NCBI GenBank assembly: GCA_016169945.1
Contig: JADLSH010000333.1
Span: 496,001-560,000, forward strand
DNA from: Trachythela sp. YZ-2020
Lineage: Eukaryota > Cnidaria > Anthozoa > Malacalcyonacea > Clavulariidae
DNA: 64,000 bases
Reading direction: 5' to 3'
Both the position numbers and the translations under genes were made by a program. Below, piece after piece: positions 1 to 8,009 of this stretch; position 1 is the first letter of the stretch; every line of letters starts with the position of its first letter. The notes under the pieces are model-generated. The model did not search any database. It was not told the origin of the DNA and worked only from the letters and a program-made list of their open reading frames with translations.

Positions 1-35
1 ATCTGACCAATGAGTTTTAAGATGACCAAATTTGG
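1..35 (-). promoter_or_regulatory. CArG + inverted CCAAT module, copy 1
   Basis: On the minus strand this reads CCAAATTTGG (a perfect CC[A/T]6GG CArG palindrome), a short TCATCTTAAAA linker, then CTCATTGGTCAGAT, which contains an inverted CCAAT box fitting the NF-Y consensus. The same module recurs at 86-118, 2045-2080, 2136-2171, 8871-8906 and 8954-8989. It abuts the window edge and would drive a gene to the left. The promoter role is inferred. Confidence 0.55.
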
Positions 36-85
36 TCGTTTAATCAACTAACAATACATGTAAGCTAAGCTATCGGCACACAAGT

Positions 86-118
86 ATCTGACCGATAAGT
101 TTTAAGATGTGCAAATTT
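86..118 (-). promoter_or_regulatory. CArG/CCAAT module, degenerate copy
   Basis: This is a decayed version of the neighbouring module in the same minus orientation. The linker CATCTTAAAAC and the end GGTCAGAT are kept. The CCAAT core has become CCGAT and the CArG palindrome is lost. It overlaps the 3' end of the RING gene. Confidence 0.4.
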
Positions 119-576
119 AGTCAAGTTCATTCTCAAGTTCAGGTTCTTGAATTTTTTTAGTCATAATCTGACAACAACATATGCAAGAGTGTTGGTTTAA
201 ATCCTTTTTTTCTCTCATTTGAACAATACAGTCGGTGTGAGCGTACGAATTACAATAGTTCAACATAACCTCTTCGATGCCGCGCTCGTCGTTTTCATAT
301 TTTTCTAAACATATAGCGCAATAATCATCATACGCAATATGAAACGCTACACGACACATTCCGCATTCCGGATCTAAATTGTCAGCTTCGCGATATCACC
401 ATCGCCCATTTCTCCAGACATATAACATGACACGTATGTCCGCAGCACCACATTGTCAAACATGAAAATTGATCTTTAGCTATATCTTCGAGACAAAAAT
501 AACATTCGCCTCCTTTTTTCGCTTGCGATAGACATCCGAAAAGACTTGCGAAAACAGTCGGCTTATCCGTCATCAT
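117..576 (-). pseudogene. Double RING-finger protein gene, frameshifted
   Basis: Two overlapping minus-strand frames together look like one gene. The first frame (576 to 382) carries CYFCLED and CCGHTCHVICLEKW, the first part of a RING-H2 finger. It then runs into a stop. The second frame, open from upstream of its ATG at 359, begins with DPECGMC, which supplies the missing CxxC of that RING. It continues with a second Cys/His finger (CAICLEKYE, then NSYAHTDC, then CICC). RING proteins are usually E3 ubiquitin ligases, and many large DNA viruses carry them. The break lies at about 380-400. A less likely reading is two separate small genes. Confidence 0.55.
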
Positions 577-802
577 TCTTTTATGTCGGTGTTCTTGAAC
601 ATAACATTCCAGTTATTTTCATATCGTTATATAGGGTTGTTCATTAGTATTTTGTGATGATAAAAATATTTGTGCTCATTAACGTTGCGGCTCATTAGCG
701 TAGGTTCATTAGCAAATCTATATATATAGACATATAGTTATCGACAATATACGAAAGCCTCTCCAATATTTTGCAAGCAAAAAACACAATTATTTTTTTT
801 AA

Positions 803-882
803 GGTGTACACACACACCGCTAATATATTCACTGTTGTGTTTCTTTAAAAAAAGAAAAACGGGTTAGATTCCTGTTAATATA
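803..882 (+). ncRNA. T-arm-like structured element, copy 1
   Basis: A GGTGT/ACACC hairpin (803-818) precedes a closing stem TATATT (824-829) pairing with AATATA (877-882). Inside lies CACTGTTGTG, then an A/T hairpin TTTCTTT/AAAGAAA, then a stem AACGGG/CCTGTT (858-876) with loop TTAGATT. The last hairpin abuts the closing stem, as a tRNA T-arm abuts the acceptor stem. Four other copies share this layout with compensating stem changes. RNA expression is inferred. Confidence 0.55.
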
Positions 883-1032
883 CCTACAGTATATATACAT
901 TTGCATACGGTAGCACGCATTCCAGACATCTTTTAAATGTTACCGTTTGTGCTTTCCTAATTTTTTTAGGAGCTTTAACGCTCCGCGTCTATACTCGCTG
1001 TTGCGTCTCCTTAGGAGAAAACAGGTTTTATT
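883..1032. other. Non-coding spacer with hairpins
   Basis: No gene is seen here. The stretch contains the hairpin GGAGC/GCTCC (about 969-984), the palindrome CTCCTTAGGAG (about 1007-1017), and a TATACT...GGTATA pairing around CGCTGTTGCG. It vaguely resembles the structured elements but lacks their T-arm hairpin. Confidence 0.4.
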
Positions 1033-1879
1033 TCAGGATGGTATAAGAAAAACATATACATTCTTCATATTATTTACATCATAAATACTAGCTTCGCCGT
1101 ATAAATGAGTATCTCTATCAACAATCCAACCGTCTATGTCTATTATATGTGTTATACTATTTAATATTTCGTTTCTATTTTCTTCAATATAACTCCATTC
1201 TTCGTCGCATAACTGCGTAGGGTTTTTTCTCACAAATGCTGTACGCTTTCTCCGTGTTCATATCCGAACTTAGGAGGTTTTTTTCAATTTTTTGAACCGT
1301 CGTACAGGGCCGGTCCTCCGCTTCCAATTCTTTCAGAGTTTTTGGTTCGATATATTTATATTCGTATAGAACTTTGCTTATACAATACAATTTGATAGCG
1401 TCGTTTTTGTTTAACGTGTCTTTATATTTTTGTTGTAAAAATACGCGCCAACTCTTCTCGTTACATGCAAAGTTTTGTGATAATATTATAAAAAAACCTT
1501 TTCCATAACTATATAATGTGGATATTTTTTCATGTGGGTTATATATATTCGGTTGTTTAACATTTTTAAAAAACCTATATAAAAACTGCACGTCGTTAAA
1601 TATTTTCTTATCTATATAATAATAACAGTATTCGTCAAAAATTGTAAAAACATAGACGGGTAATACGGTATAGAACGGTGTTTGAGCTCCACTAGATATA
1701 ATAACTAGCTGATGAACTTTAAAATAATCGGTAATCTCAATTTTGCCAGTTTTTTTACATATACTTATACAATCTCGGATGTCTTTATAGTTTAAAAAAA
1801 CCCTTTCTATCAGATAAGTACGATTTAGAACTACTTTCAAAAAGGGTTTATAAGGTAATGGTTTTAATAATCCCGTCAC
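1033..1879 (-). pseudogene. Unknown virus-region gene, frameshifted near 1240
   Basis: A 231-codon frame (1879 to 1184) is rich in Tyr, Phe and Lys and has no motif I recognise. Near its end, around 1240, the reading shifts into a second frame that stays open to 1033. That frame encodes an acidic stretch ending in NVYVFLIPS. The two overlap in a way typical of a one-base indel, so I read one gene of about 280 residues with a single frameshift. Two independent genes are possible. It points the same way as the RING gene, and 300 bases of spacer lie between them. Confidence 0.45.
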
Positions 1880-2007
1880 ACGTAAAGAACATATGTCAAC
1901 TTTCGAGTTAATACTTGATCCATATCAAGGCTAAACGGTTCCGCATCGTGATCGTTATAAGCATTCTATAAAAATCAAAAACTATTTTAGAATCTAGAAA
2001 ACAAAAA

Positions 2008-2182
2008 TAGTTTCAACATTCCGTGTCTGCATGTGTTAAAACCCCCATATATGGACGTTTTAAATCTCATTGGTCAGATCTAAAAAATCAAAAATCGTTT
2101 CAACATTCTGTTTGTGTGTGTATGTGTTAAAACCGCCATATATGGACGTTTTAAATCTCATTGGTCAGATCTAAAAAATAAA
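2008..2182 (+). promoter_or_regulatory. Tandem promoter-like repeat with two CArG/CCAAT modules
   Basis: An approximately 90-bp unit is present twice. Each copy has TTTCAACATTC, a TGTGTTAAAAC segment, the perfect CArG palindrome CCATATATGG (2045-2054 and 2136-2145), a GACGTTTTAAAT linker, CTCATTGGTCAGATC with an inverted CCAAT box, and a TAAAAAAT tail. It lies 180 bases upstream of the plus-strand gene at 2348, suggesting its upstream control region. CCATATATGG could equally serve as a TATA-like element. Control function is inferred. Confidence 0.6.
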
Positions 2183-2347
2183 ATCGTTTTAAACTTTCCT
2201 TACTATATCAACATAAGACATTATCTTATTAGCCAATCGTGTCGCTGTATTTTTTCTAAAATAAGGATAAAAAAAGAGTTACTACAGTGTAAGAATCATT
2301 CGTACTCAAACACAATTACAAAACAGTGTTAGCAAAATATTTTCACA

Positions 2348-2998
2348 ATGGATGACTACTCTTTAAACAACGACGAGGAGGACGATATACCAAAAGCTCT
2401 ACAGGACTTATTATGTAAAGAAAAAAAATTAAAAGAAAAAATAAATAAAATGCATCGTGGCGATAAAAGAAAAAATAAAGAATCGGTAATTACATCGAAC
2501 AAGAAACCCAAAACGACCGCCGTCATTCCCAACATTGTACAGAAGAACAATGATATAGAAGCGGCAACGGCTCTTTTATTGAGTTTAAATCCGTCTAACG
2601 ATGAAAATTACGATGATTTTCTAATCCCTCCACAAACTCCTCTATCCAATTATCAGTTTGAAGAACCTCCGCTGTTTCTAAACACTCCGCCTCCACCTCA
2701 AATATCATTCCTCAACGCCACAGAAGCACCGAATCGTCCCGACGTCATGCAACAAACATTCACTCCGAGTCCACCTCAAACTCCTCCTCAAACATTCCTC
2801 AACGCTACAGAAACGGCGAATCAACCCAACATTACGCAACAAACATTCGCACAACACCTAGCTGTAGAAACGATCGCACACACGCCTATTACAATTCCTT
2901 CAACATCCATGTACGTACAACAACAACCGGCTGCAGTCGCACACCCATTATCATTCCAGATTTCTCGCACGAGACAAATTCAACATCCATGTACGTAG
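2348..2998 (+). CDS. Acidic then Pro/Gln-rich protein, 216 aa
   Basis: The frame opens with an acidic start (MDDYSLNNDEEDD), a Lys-rich helix-like segment (residues about 25-60), and a nuclear-localisation-like KKPK. From about residue 90 it becomes Pro, Thr and Gln rich, with repeated short units around FLNATE and QQTF. This composition suggests a nuclear regulatory or scaffold protein, but I recognise no family. Tandem CArG/CCAAT modules lie upstream. It overlaps the next ORF by 10 bases, and a 17-bp direct repeat (2901-2917 and 2981-2997, period 80) covers the overlap. The two ORFs may be one gene broken by a small duplication. Confidence 0.6.
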   Translation: MDDYSLNNDEEDDIPKALQDLLCKEKKLKEKINKMHRGDKRKNKESVITSNKKPKTTAVIPNIVQKNNDIEAATALLLSLNPSNDENYDDFLIPPQTPLSNYQFEEPPLFLNTPPPPQISFLNATEAPNRPDVMQQTFTPSPPQTPPQTFLNATETANQPNITQQTFAQHLAVETIAHTPITIPSTSMYVQQQPAAVAHPLSFQISRTRQIQHPCT

Positions 2999-3498
2999 CA
3001 GAAAAAACCACTAAACCAAAAAAAGTAAAGAAACCACGAAAAAGTTCGAGTAAAGGTAAAAATCTTGAGCAATATTCGAAAAACGTGTTCGACGAACTAT
3101 ATCATCAAAACTTAATAGACAGTAACAATACATATATAAACGAAAATAACGAAGAATCACACTTTGACGAAGACATCGACCCCTACGAAACAGCTGTCGA
3201 ATTAGACGAAGTGTTAGACTTAAAAACTGTCGGCGCTCGAGCAAAAATTATGTACGTACAAAAAAAAGACCACAAAACCAAATGTGAATACAATATACTA
3301 ACACAGAACAAAACAACTGCCGAATATATAGTTCATAGTAAATTAGCGTACGATGCCATGAAAGGTGTAGCTATAGTATTAAAAAAAAAGGTATTAGAAC
3401 GTGCAAAACTCTCTAGAGATTGTCAAATTTTAAGTAAAACTTTAAATAACATTCATCAAATGTATATTCGTCACGAAAAGGCAAAAGCCGATAAATAA
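2989..3498 (+). CDS. Lys-rich unknown protein, 169 aa
   Basis: The first ATG sits inside the second copy of a 17-bp direct repeat, just before the stop of the previous ORF. The N-terminus is strongly basic (KPKKVKKPRKSSSKGK), like a nuclear or nucleic-acid-binding tail. An acidic middle (residues about 50-75) and a predicted helical C-terminus follow. The upstream ORF reads the first repeat copy in the same register as this ORF reads the second. The 80-base duplication is not a multiple of three, so it would break one original frame. I do not recognise the family. Confidence 0.6.
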   Translation: MYVAEKTTKPKKVKKPRKSSSKGKNLEQYSKNVFDELYHQNLIDSNNTYINENNEESHFDEDIDPYETAVELDEVLDLKTVGARAKIMYVQKKDHKTKCEYNILTQNKTTAEYIVHSKLAYDAMKGVAIVLKKKVLERAKLSRDCQILSKTLNNIHQMYIRHEKAKADK

Positions 3499-3602
3499 TT
3501 TATGTGTATATATTACGGTTTTTATATAATTATTCAATGTTTTTGTTTATAATAATAATTATTCACTGCGTTTTACTTGTTTTTGTATCGTTTTTTAATA
3601 AA

Positions 3603-3929
3603 TTATAACCGATCTTTCTCCGGCTCCATATATCTTGTACCGACCAAAGTTATTGTATCTTTACATACATAACATCCCCAAGTTATTCTTACATAACCTT
3701 CCATAGCGCGAAAATACATTTCAATTTTGTTCTTTATTTTATCAAACGTATATGTTGCCAAGTGTGTAGAAAGCCGACCATCCTGTACTACACCGTCACT
3801 ATCTCTTGTAAAACACGCCATAACTTTTATTTTATATCCACAACTATTACAACGAACGCTATATTCTTTAATATCTAATTTAAAAAATTCAATAAAAACT
3901 AATTGTGTGTCCACACCTACTAACTCCAT
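3603..3929 (-). CDS. Small zinc-ribbon-like protein, 108 aa
   Basis: Two CxxC pairs stand out: RCNSCG at residues 27-30 and WGCYVCKD in the last third. Together they could hold one zinc ion. The rest is beta-like and unremarkable. It is transcribed leftward, 28 bases downstream of the gene at 3957-4553, in a run of four minus-strand genes (5923 to 3603) that could share transcripts. Its 3' end faces the 3' end of the plus gene ending at 3498. The family is unknown; a DNA/RNA-binding or transcription-related role is a guess. Confidence 0.55.
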   Translation of the reverse strand: MELVGVDTQLVFIEFFKLDIKEYSVRCNSCGYKIKVMACFTRDSDGVVQDGRLSTHLATYTFDKIKNKIEMYFRAMEGYVRITWGCYVCKDTITLVGTRYMEPEKDRL

Positions 3930-3956
3930 GTTCGTTTTTTCACTGCACGATTTTAT

Positions 3957-4553
3957 TTACACGTCTTTTATACTCTCCTCTAATCTAGCACTTTTACGTT
4001 TTCTATTCTCCCCTACGGTTTTTTTAAATTTGTCTTGATATCGTTCAAGCGCAGCGTCATAATTAAACACCATATCTACAAACGGTTCAATATTTTCGTC
4101 TGCTAAAACCAACATCAATTTCCAATCATATCGCATAGATTCGTTCATCTTCTCATATTGCATCACCACATCTTGATTTACAGTACTCATTGCCAATAAT
4201 TCGTACGTAGAAAGCGAAGTATGTGTGTAGAATTTTATACGTGAATCATCGAGAGATTCGGGCAGCTCGACAATCTCTTCAGATAATAAATCTTCGTCAT
4301 CTTTCTCCTCCTGCTCACTTAGAATGCCATGAAAATGAACTCTTTTATTCACCTCGTTTCCCATCATTTTAGAACACGCATTAGAACTGTGACGGTAGAT
4401 TATAAAGAAAGAACATGTGTCAATATAAGGTGTATATTTAGTAAGTTCGTCACAGGTCAAATTAATTTCGCGAATATTAGTGCACGGTAATGTGGGACCG
4501 GCAGGACGGAAAAAATTCTCTTCGGCATATCGTTTTTTGTTACAAGACAACAT
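3957..4553 (-). CDS. Unknown virus-region protein, 198 aa
   Basis: This is an intact frame starting MLSCNKKRYAEENFF. It has an acidic central stretch (EEKDDEDLLSEEIVELPESLD, about residues 80-100) and a basic tail (GENRKRKSARLEESIKDV) that resembles a nuclear localisation signal. I recognise no family. It lies 24 bases downstream of the preceding minus-strand gene and 27 bases before the next one, so the cluster is compact. The intact frame and absence of introns fit a viral rather than a host gene. Confidence 0.55.
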   Translation of the reverse strand: MLSCNKKRYAEENFFRPAGPTLPCTNIREINLTCDELTKYTPYIDTCSFFIIYRHSSNACSKMMGNEVNKRVHFHGILSEQEEKDDEDLLSEEIVELPESLDDSRIKFYTHTSLSTYELLAMSTVNQDVVMQYEKMNESMRYDWKLMLVLADENIEPFVDMVFNYDAALERYQDKFKKTVGENRKRKSARLEESIKDV

Positions 4554-4577
4554 TTCGCATTCAAAAAAGTTAAACGT

Positions 4578-5171
4578 TTAAAGCACTGGTAAGTGCTTCA
4601 AAGCTTTTATAGTTTTTTCGCTCTTTAGATAACGTAGTACCGTATAAATCATTTTATGATAAGTCTCTGGAATATTTTCTTGAAAAACACTGTCGCCATA
4701 CGCACGTATTATTATTCCCATTAAAGACGTAATATTTGTTTTACTACCAGATAACGGATTTAAACACATCGATGTCCGTTGCCTAAACTTAGTAAGCCAA
4801 ACGCCAAAAACATCCTCTTTTACTATAAACACATTTTGTACTTCAACAAATCTTGGTTTATCTTGAAAATATATGTATATATCGGAGAATATATAAAAAC
4901 AAATATAAAACAATCCCTGAAATTGATGTGTAAAATATCGTTGTATTATATCGCAATTTTCCTCTTTTATTTTTCGAGTATTTTCAGGATTTTCCTCCAA
5001 AGTAAACGGGAGATCTTTTTTATGTATAACTAATAAATACAGCGATGAGTCATCTTTTGGAAAACCAGATTGAAAATAACGTATATCAAACTCGATACTT
5101 TTTTTCACAATCTCTTTCACCGCATAAACGTAATCAAAAAGACCGTCGTCAACAGAACTATAGCGTGCCAT
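4578..5171 (-). CDS. Unknown virus-region protein, 197 aa
   Basis: This intact frame starts MARYSSVDDGLFDY and is rich in Phe, Tyr and Ile. A hydrophobic, aromatic stretch at about residues 83-105 may be a buried beta region or a membrane-associated segment. I recognise no motif. The next gene upstream (5923 to 5302) also starts with MAR, has similar composition and about the same length. The two could be diverged paralogues, but this is a visual impression only. Confidence 0.55.
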   Translation of the reverse strand: MARYSSVDDGLFDYVYAVKEIVKKSIEFDIRYFQSGFPKDDSSLYLLVIHKKDLPFTLEENPENTRKIKEENCDIIQRYFTHQFQGLFYICFYIFSDIYIYFQDKPRFVEVQNVFIVKEDVFGVWLTKFRQRTSMCLNPLSGSKTNITSLMGIIIRAYGDSVFQENIPETYHKMIYTVLRYLKSEKTIKALKHLPVL

Positions 5172-5301
5172 TTTGTAATAAACATAAAAAATCCTCGTGT
5201 TTATATAACCTACCTCAAAATCTTTCCACTTTCCTGTATATCCTTCTTGCGATCGTATCCAAAATCTATCGTTGTAGTCTTTTAATAATAACGAATAAGG
5301 A

Positions 5302-5923
5302 CTAATCTAGTTTATTATTCTCATCTCTTTTTAAAATCTTATTTTCGTCTGCATATCTGACAATTTTACATATCAAACTTAAAAAAAATTTCTCTTTCTT
5401 TTCCGGCACGGTGACGTACATAACACAGTTTATAAATTGATCGTGCAGCATTTGTTCAAAATGTTCATCATCCTGCTCAATTTCTATAGAATCTTTTAAT
5501 ATTTCCGTATCGCTCACATAATAAACGCGTAAATCTCCATGTATATGATGAAACGCAAATGAAAAATTTTCGGGAAGCACTTTTTTTAAATAACTGTTAA
5601 CATTATCACAATAAAACATTTTATTCTCCTCGTCAGGAATGTATGGAAAAAGATCGTATTTTTTACAAAATATTTTCTCTTCAAAATCTTTTCTATAATG
5701 TAATATATCCATCCACATAATACACATCATATCGTTATTCCATTTTCCCGCCATATTTTGCAGATATATACAATGATATTCGTCGTAAATTTTCACTTAT
5801 ATACGTGTTTTTATCCTCAAAATTACAAAACGGAATTCTAATCATGCTTTCATAACCTATAAAATAATTCACACCGTATAAAATAGTCATAAAATTATAA
5901 AAGAAATATCTTAGCCTAGCCAT
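5302..5923 (-). pseudogene. Unknown gene, possible paralogue of its neighbour, frameshifted
   Basis: A 62-codon frame starts MARLRYFFYN at 5923 and stops at 5735. A second frame opens at 5796 and runs to 5302, giving 164 codons rich in aromatic and acidic residues. The 62-base overlap of two incomplete frames suggests one gene of roughly 200 codons with an indel around 5740-5800. The length and MAR start match the neighbouring 197-residue gene. A plus-strand gene starts just 50 bases away (5973), so the interval is probably a bidirectional promoter. Confidence 0.45.
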
Positions 5924-5972
5924 TTAAAAAAACATATAAATATCAAAAAACAAAACACCGTGCATAGGAGAT

Positions 5973-6329
5973 ATGGAGACCATACGTAAAACTGCTCAAA
6001 TCGTTATAACAAAAATCGGTCCTGTACCTCAGCAACCGCATAAACCGGTATATTTTTATAGAACAAATGTTGGCGATCATTTCTCATCTTATGAGAATAG
6101 TATTGAGAAAGCTTGGGGCGTATATATAGGTAAAAAAATGCAAAAAAACTGTAGCGGTAGATGTGATTGCGAAAAATGTATCCTTCAGGAAATGCAAATA
6201 TACGAAGAAATACAACATAATAATGAAAAAGAAAGACTAGCACGGTTACTAAACGAAAAGCTAGCGGTTAAAGAAAAAAGGTTAAAAGAAAAGACGGTTG
6301 TTGAAATTGTTGATAATGGAAGCAGTTGA
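5973..6329 (+). CDS. Unknown protein with Cys cluster and coiled coil, 118 aa
   Basis: This intact frame has a central Cys cluster (NCSGRCDCEKC, about residues 59-69), which may bind zinc. A charged helix of Glu, Lys, Arg and Leu follows (about residues 70-110) and is likely a coiled coil. It is divergent from the minus-strand gene starting at 5923. No family is recognised. The short spacing fits compact viral gene packing. Confidence 0.5.
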   Translation: METIRKTAQIVITKIGPVPQQPHKPVYFYRTNVGDHFSSYENSIEKAWGVYIGKKMQKNCSGRCDCEKCILQEMQIYEEIQHNNEKERLARLLNEKLAVKEKRLKEKTVVEIVDNGSS

Positions 6330-6640
6330 AAAAATATATAGTAAAAAACAATGATGATTTGCAAAAATACATACAGTCTTTAATAGTTATGCGCTGTATC
6401 AAATAGAAGATTATAATTAAAAAATGTTTATTTTTTTGCATTTTTCATTTTACATTTTAATTCGTACAATATTATCTTAAATTTTATACTACTCTCCATT
6501 CTGTCTATATTCTTTGCTTAATTGTTCTATAGTATAATTGTTTTTTCCGTAAGTATAATAATTCTCTCGTTCCATCTATAAAAGAAATAAAAATTAAATT
6601 AAATTAAAAGAAGAGGTCGTATTAGCAGGTTTATCTGTGT
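6330..6640. other. AT-rich spacer
   Basis: I see no gene or repeat here beyond short AT runs (TTAAATTAAATTAAA near 6590). It separates the gene ending at 6329 from the array of tiny basic ORFs. Confidence 0.5.
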
Positions 6641-6721
6641 ATAAAATCCGAACAACGCAGTGCAGGATTTTGGACTAAAGCTGAACTTGTACACACAATA
6701 AATAATACCCACAATAAATAA
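6641..6721 (+). pseudogene. pX-like mini-ORF remnant a
   Basis: A short open stretch without an ATG reads EQRSAGFWTKAEL and ends at 6719-6721. The Q-R-x-A-G-F core matches the K-Q-x-G-G-F motif of the following mini-ORFs, so this looks like a decayed first member of a tandem family. It is too short to be convincing alone; the neighbouring copies give it weight. Confidence 0.35.
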
Positions 6722-6738
6722 AGTGTTTAAACCATAAG

Positions 6739-6939
6739 ATGAGAAGAAAAAGAACCGTACAATGTCGTCGTCCATGACGTTCTTATAAAAAAAAACAACG
6801 AGGCGGATTTTTGGTCCGTATGATGAATTCGCTTATAAGAAACGGTGCTAAAGCTGGTATGCGGTTAAAGGGTCATGGTAGTGAATACGATAAACGAATA
6901 AATAAAGAGTTCCCTCATTCTAGCCGTCTAACCGTCTAA
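6739..6939 (+). pseudogene. pX-like mini-ORF b, in-frame stop
   Basis: The frame starts MRRKRTVQCRR, meets a TGA at 6775-6777, and stays open in the same frame to 6937-6939. After the stop it encodes SYKKKQRGGFLVRMMNS and then a basic, Gly-containing segment. This is an Arg/Lys-rich start, a Q-R-G-G-F motif and a short, less charged tail. Adenovirus-type pX (mu) core precursors have that layout, with protease cleavage near a GG. The relationship is by layout only, and this copy is broken by the stop. Confidence 0.45.
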
Positions 6940-6959
6940 TCGTATATTAAAAAAATAAA

Positions 6960-7109
6960 ATGTATAAACAACGATCAAGTAAAAAACGTTCTCGACGCAA
7001 ATACAATTACCACAATTCTGGAATGATTTCGTCCAATCGTAAGCGAAAATATAAGCAACGTGGCGGTCTTTTTGGCCTAGTACCTCTTCTATTGTCCCAA
7101 GTGCTATAA
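6960..7109 (+). CDS. pX-like mini-ORF c, 49 aa
   Basis: This intact ORF has a very basic N-terminal half (SSKKRSRRK, then NRKRKYKQR), the motif Q-R-G-G-L, and a hydrophobic C-terminus (FGLVPLLLSQVL). A basic part, a GG motif and a hydrophobic tail fit a small virion core or membrane-active peptide of the adenovirus pX type. The stop codon lies at the start of a 13-unit 9-bp repeat that follows directly, so the original C-terminus may have been changed by repeat expansion. This is the best preserved of five tandem relatives. Confidence 0.5.
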   Translation: MYKQRSSKKRSRRKYNYHNSGMISSNRKRKYKQRGGLFGLVPLLLSQVL

Positions 7110-7216
7110 GTGCTATAAGTGGTATAAGTGGTATAAGTGTTATAAGTGCTATAAGTGTTATAAGTGCTATAAGTGCTATAAGTGCTATAAGTGCTATAAG
7201 TGCTATAAGTGCTATA
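7100..7216. repeat. 9-bp tandem repeat, 13 units
   Basis: The unit AGTGCTATA is repeated without gaps, with a few units reading AGTGGTATA or AGTGTTATA. It begins at the stop codon of mini-ORF c and ends just before remnant d. Because the unit is a multiple of three, it creates spurious long antisense frames made of Leu-Ile-Ala. Confidence 0.9.
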
Positions 7217-7230
7217 TATCCTGTCAAAAT

Positions 7231-7281
7231 AAAAATATTATCGTTATAAAAAAACAACACGGTGCGGGATTTGTGGACTAA
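7231..7281 (+). pseudogene. pX-like mini-ORF remnant d
   Basis: Downstream of the 9-bp repeat, an open stretch reads VIKKQHGAGFVD and stops at 7279-7281. KKQHGAGF is the same as in mini-ORF e and close to KKQRGGF of b. The 5' part seems to have been replaced by the repeat. Confidence 0.35.
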
Positions 7282-7283
7282 AA

Positions 7284-7455
7284 ATGAGAAGAAAAAAAAC
7301 GTTCTAAAAAAATGAAAGGCTGTTCTTTATATCGTGAACAATATTTAGACAATCTAGGAATCTTCTCAAATAATCGTCGAAAACTATTATCAAAAAGGTA
7401 TAAAAAACAACACGGAGCAGGTTTTTGGAATAACTTATTTAGTAAAAAACGATAA
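7284..7455 (+). pseudogene. pX-like mini-ORF e
   Basis: An ATG at 7284 gives MRRKKTF and then a stop, matching the start of copy b. A second frame from the ATG at 7312 runs 47 codons and contains KKQHGAGFWNNLFSKKR before its stop at 7453. The start and the motif-bearing part are in different frames, so this copy probably has a one-base indel near 7300. Alternatively the 7312 ORF is used as it stands. Confidence 0.4.
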
Positions 7456-7485
7456 AATGGAACTTTCAATATACCTCGTGGTCTC

Positions 7486-7719
7486 GTGGCAAAACGTGTT
7501 AAAAAATATGAGAATCTTCTAGAACAAAAAGAGAAAATGGCTACGTCTATACCGTCACCAATCTATCATCATTACGTAAAAGATCAAGTAAAGAAAATTG
7601 AACACAAACTATTCGAACATAGAATAAAACATGAATTTGAAGAAGAAGGTTTAATCGCTTTCTACAATGTTATATATAGAAAAGATAAATTCATTTATGT
7701 GTCAAAATTTATTTACTAA
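7486..7719 (+). CDS. Lys/Glu-rich unknown protein, start uncertain
   Basis: The frame is open from 7456 to 7719 and encodes a helical, charged protein with a likely coiled coil (KRVKKYENLLEQKEK) followed by IYHHYVKDQVKKIEHKLF. The first in-frame ATG is at 7537. The open upstream part, with similar composition, suggests the real start was lost or lies in another frame: an ATG at 7457 is out of frame. It follows the pX-like array directly. The function is unknown; a small virion component would fit the position. Confidence 0.4.
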   Translation: MAKRVKKYENLLEQKEKMATSIPSPIYHHYVKDQVKKIEHKLFEHRIKHEFEEEGLIAFYNVIYRKDKFIYVSKFIY

Positions 7720-7750
7720 TAAATTATACAAAATCTGTTTTTGTTTTTTA

Positions 7751-7826
7751 TTTATACATACAGGAATCTAACCTGTACAAATAAGAGTGCTACAGCATGT
7801 ATATTTGACGAGTTTTTTAAAAACTC
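7751..7826 (-). ncRNA. T-arm-like structured element, copy 4 (minus)
   Basis: Read on the minus strand, a perfect palindrome GAGTTTTTTAAAAACTC-type hairpin (7826-7810) precedes a closing stem TATACA (7803-7798) that pairs with TGTATA (7758-7753). Between them lie GCTGTAGCAC and a hairpin TACAGG/CCTGTA with loop TTAGATT (7777-7759). The hairpin abuts the closing stem exactly as in the other copies. It sits between two convergent genes. Confidence 0.55.
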
Positions 7827-8009
7827 TTACAAAAATTGATAAATAACAATAGGCGATTTAAACACTTTGAAATTCTGATCGTTCACGCGCATCTCACACG
7901 CTTATATACATACGGACTAATAAAAATCACTACCCCAATGTCGCGGTAATTTTCTATAATCTTCGTCGCCGTTATCACAACTACCGTCTAATAATAGAAA
8001 TTTTTTTAT

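Noticed and set aside
990..1045. Possible sixth T-arm-like element
   Set aside because: TATACT...GGTATA and CGCTGTTGCG fit, but there is no hairpin with a TTAGATT-type loop next to the closing stem.
6928..7260. 110-codon minus ORF rich in Leu-Ile-Ala
   Set aside because: It is only the antisense translation of the 9-bp tandem repeat and overlaps the pX-like ORFs.
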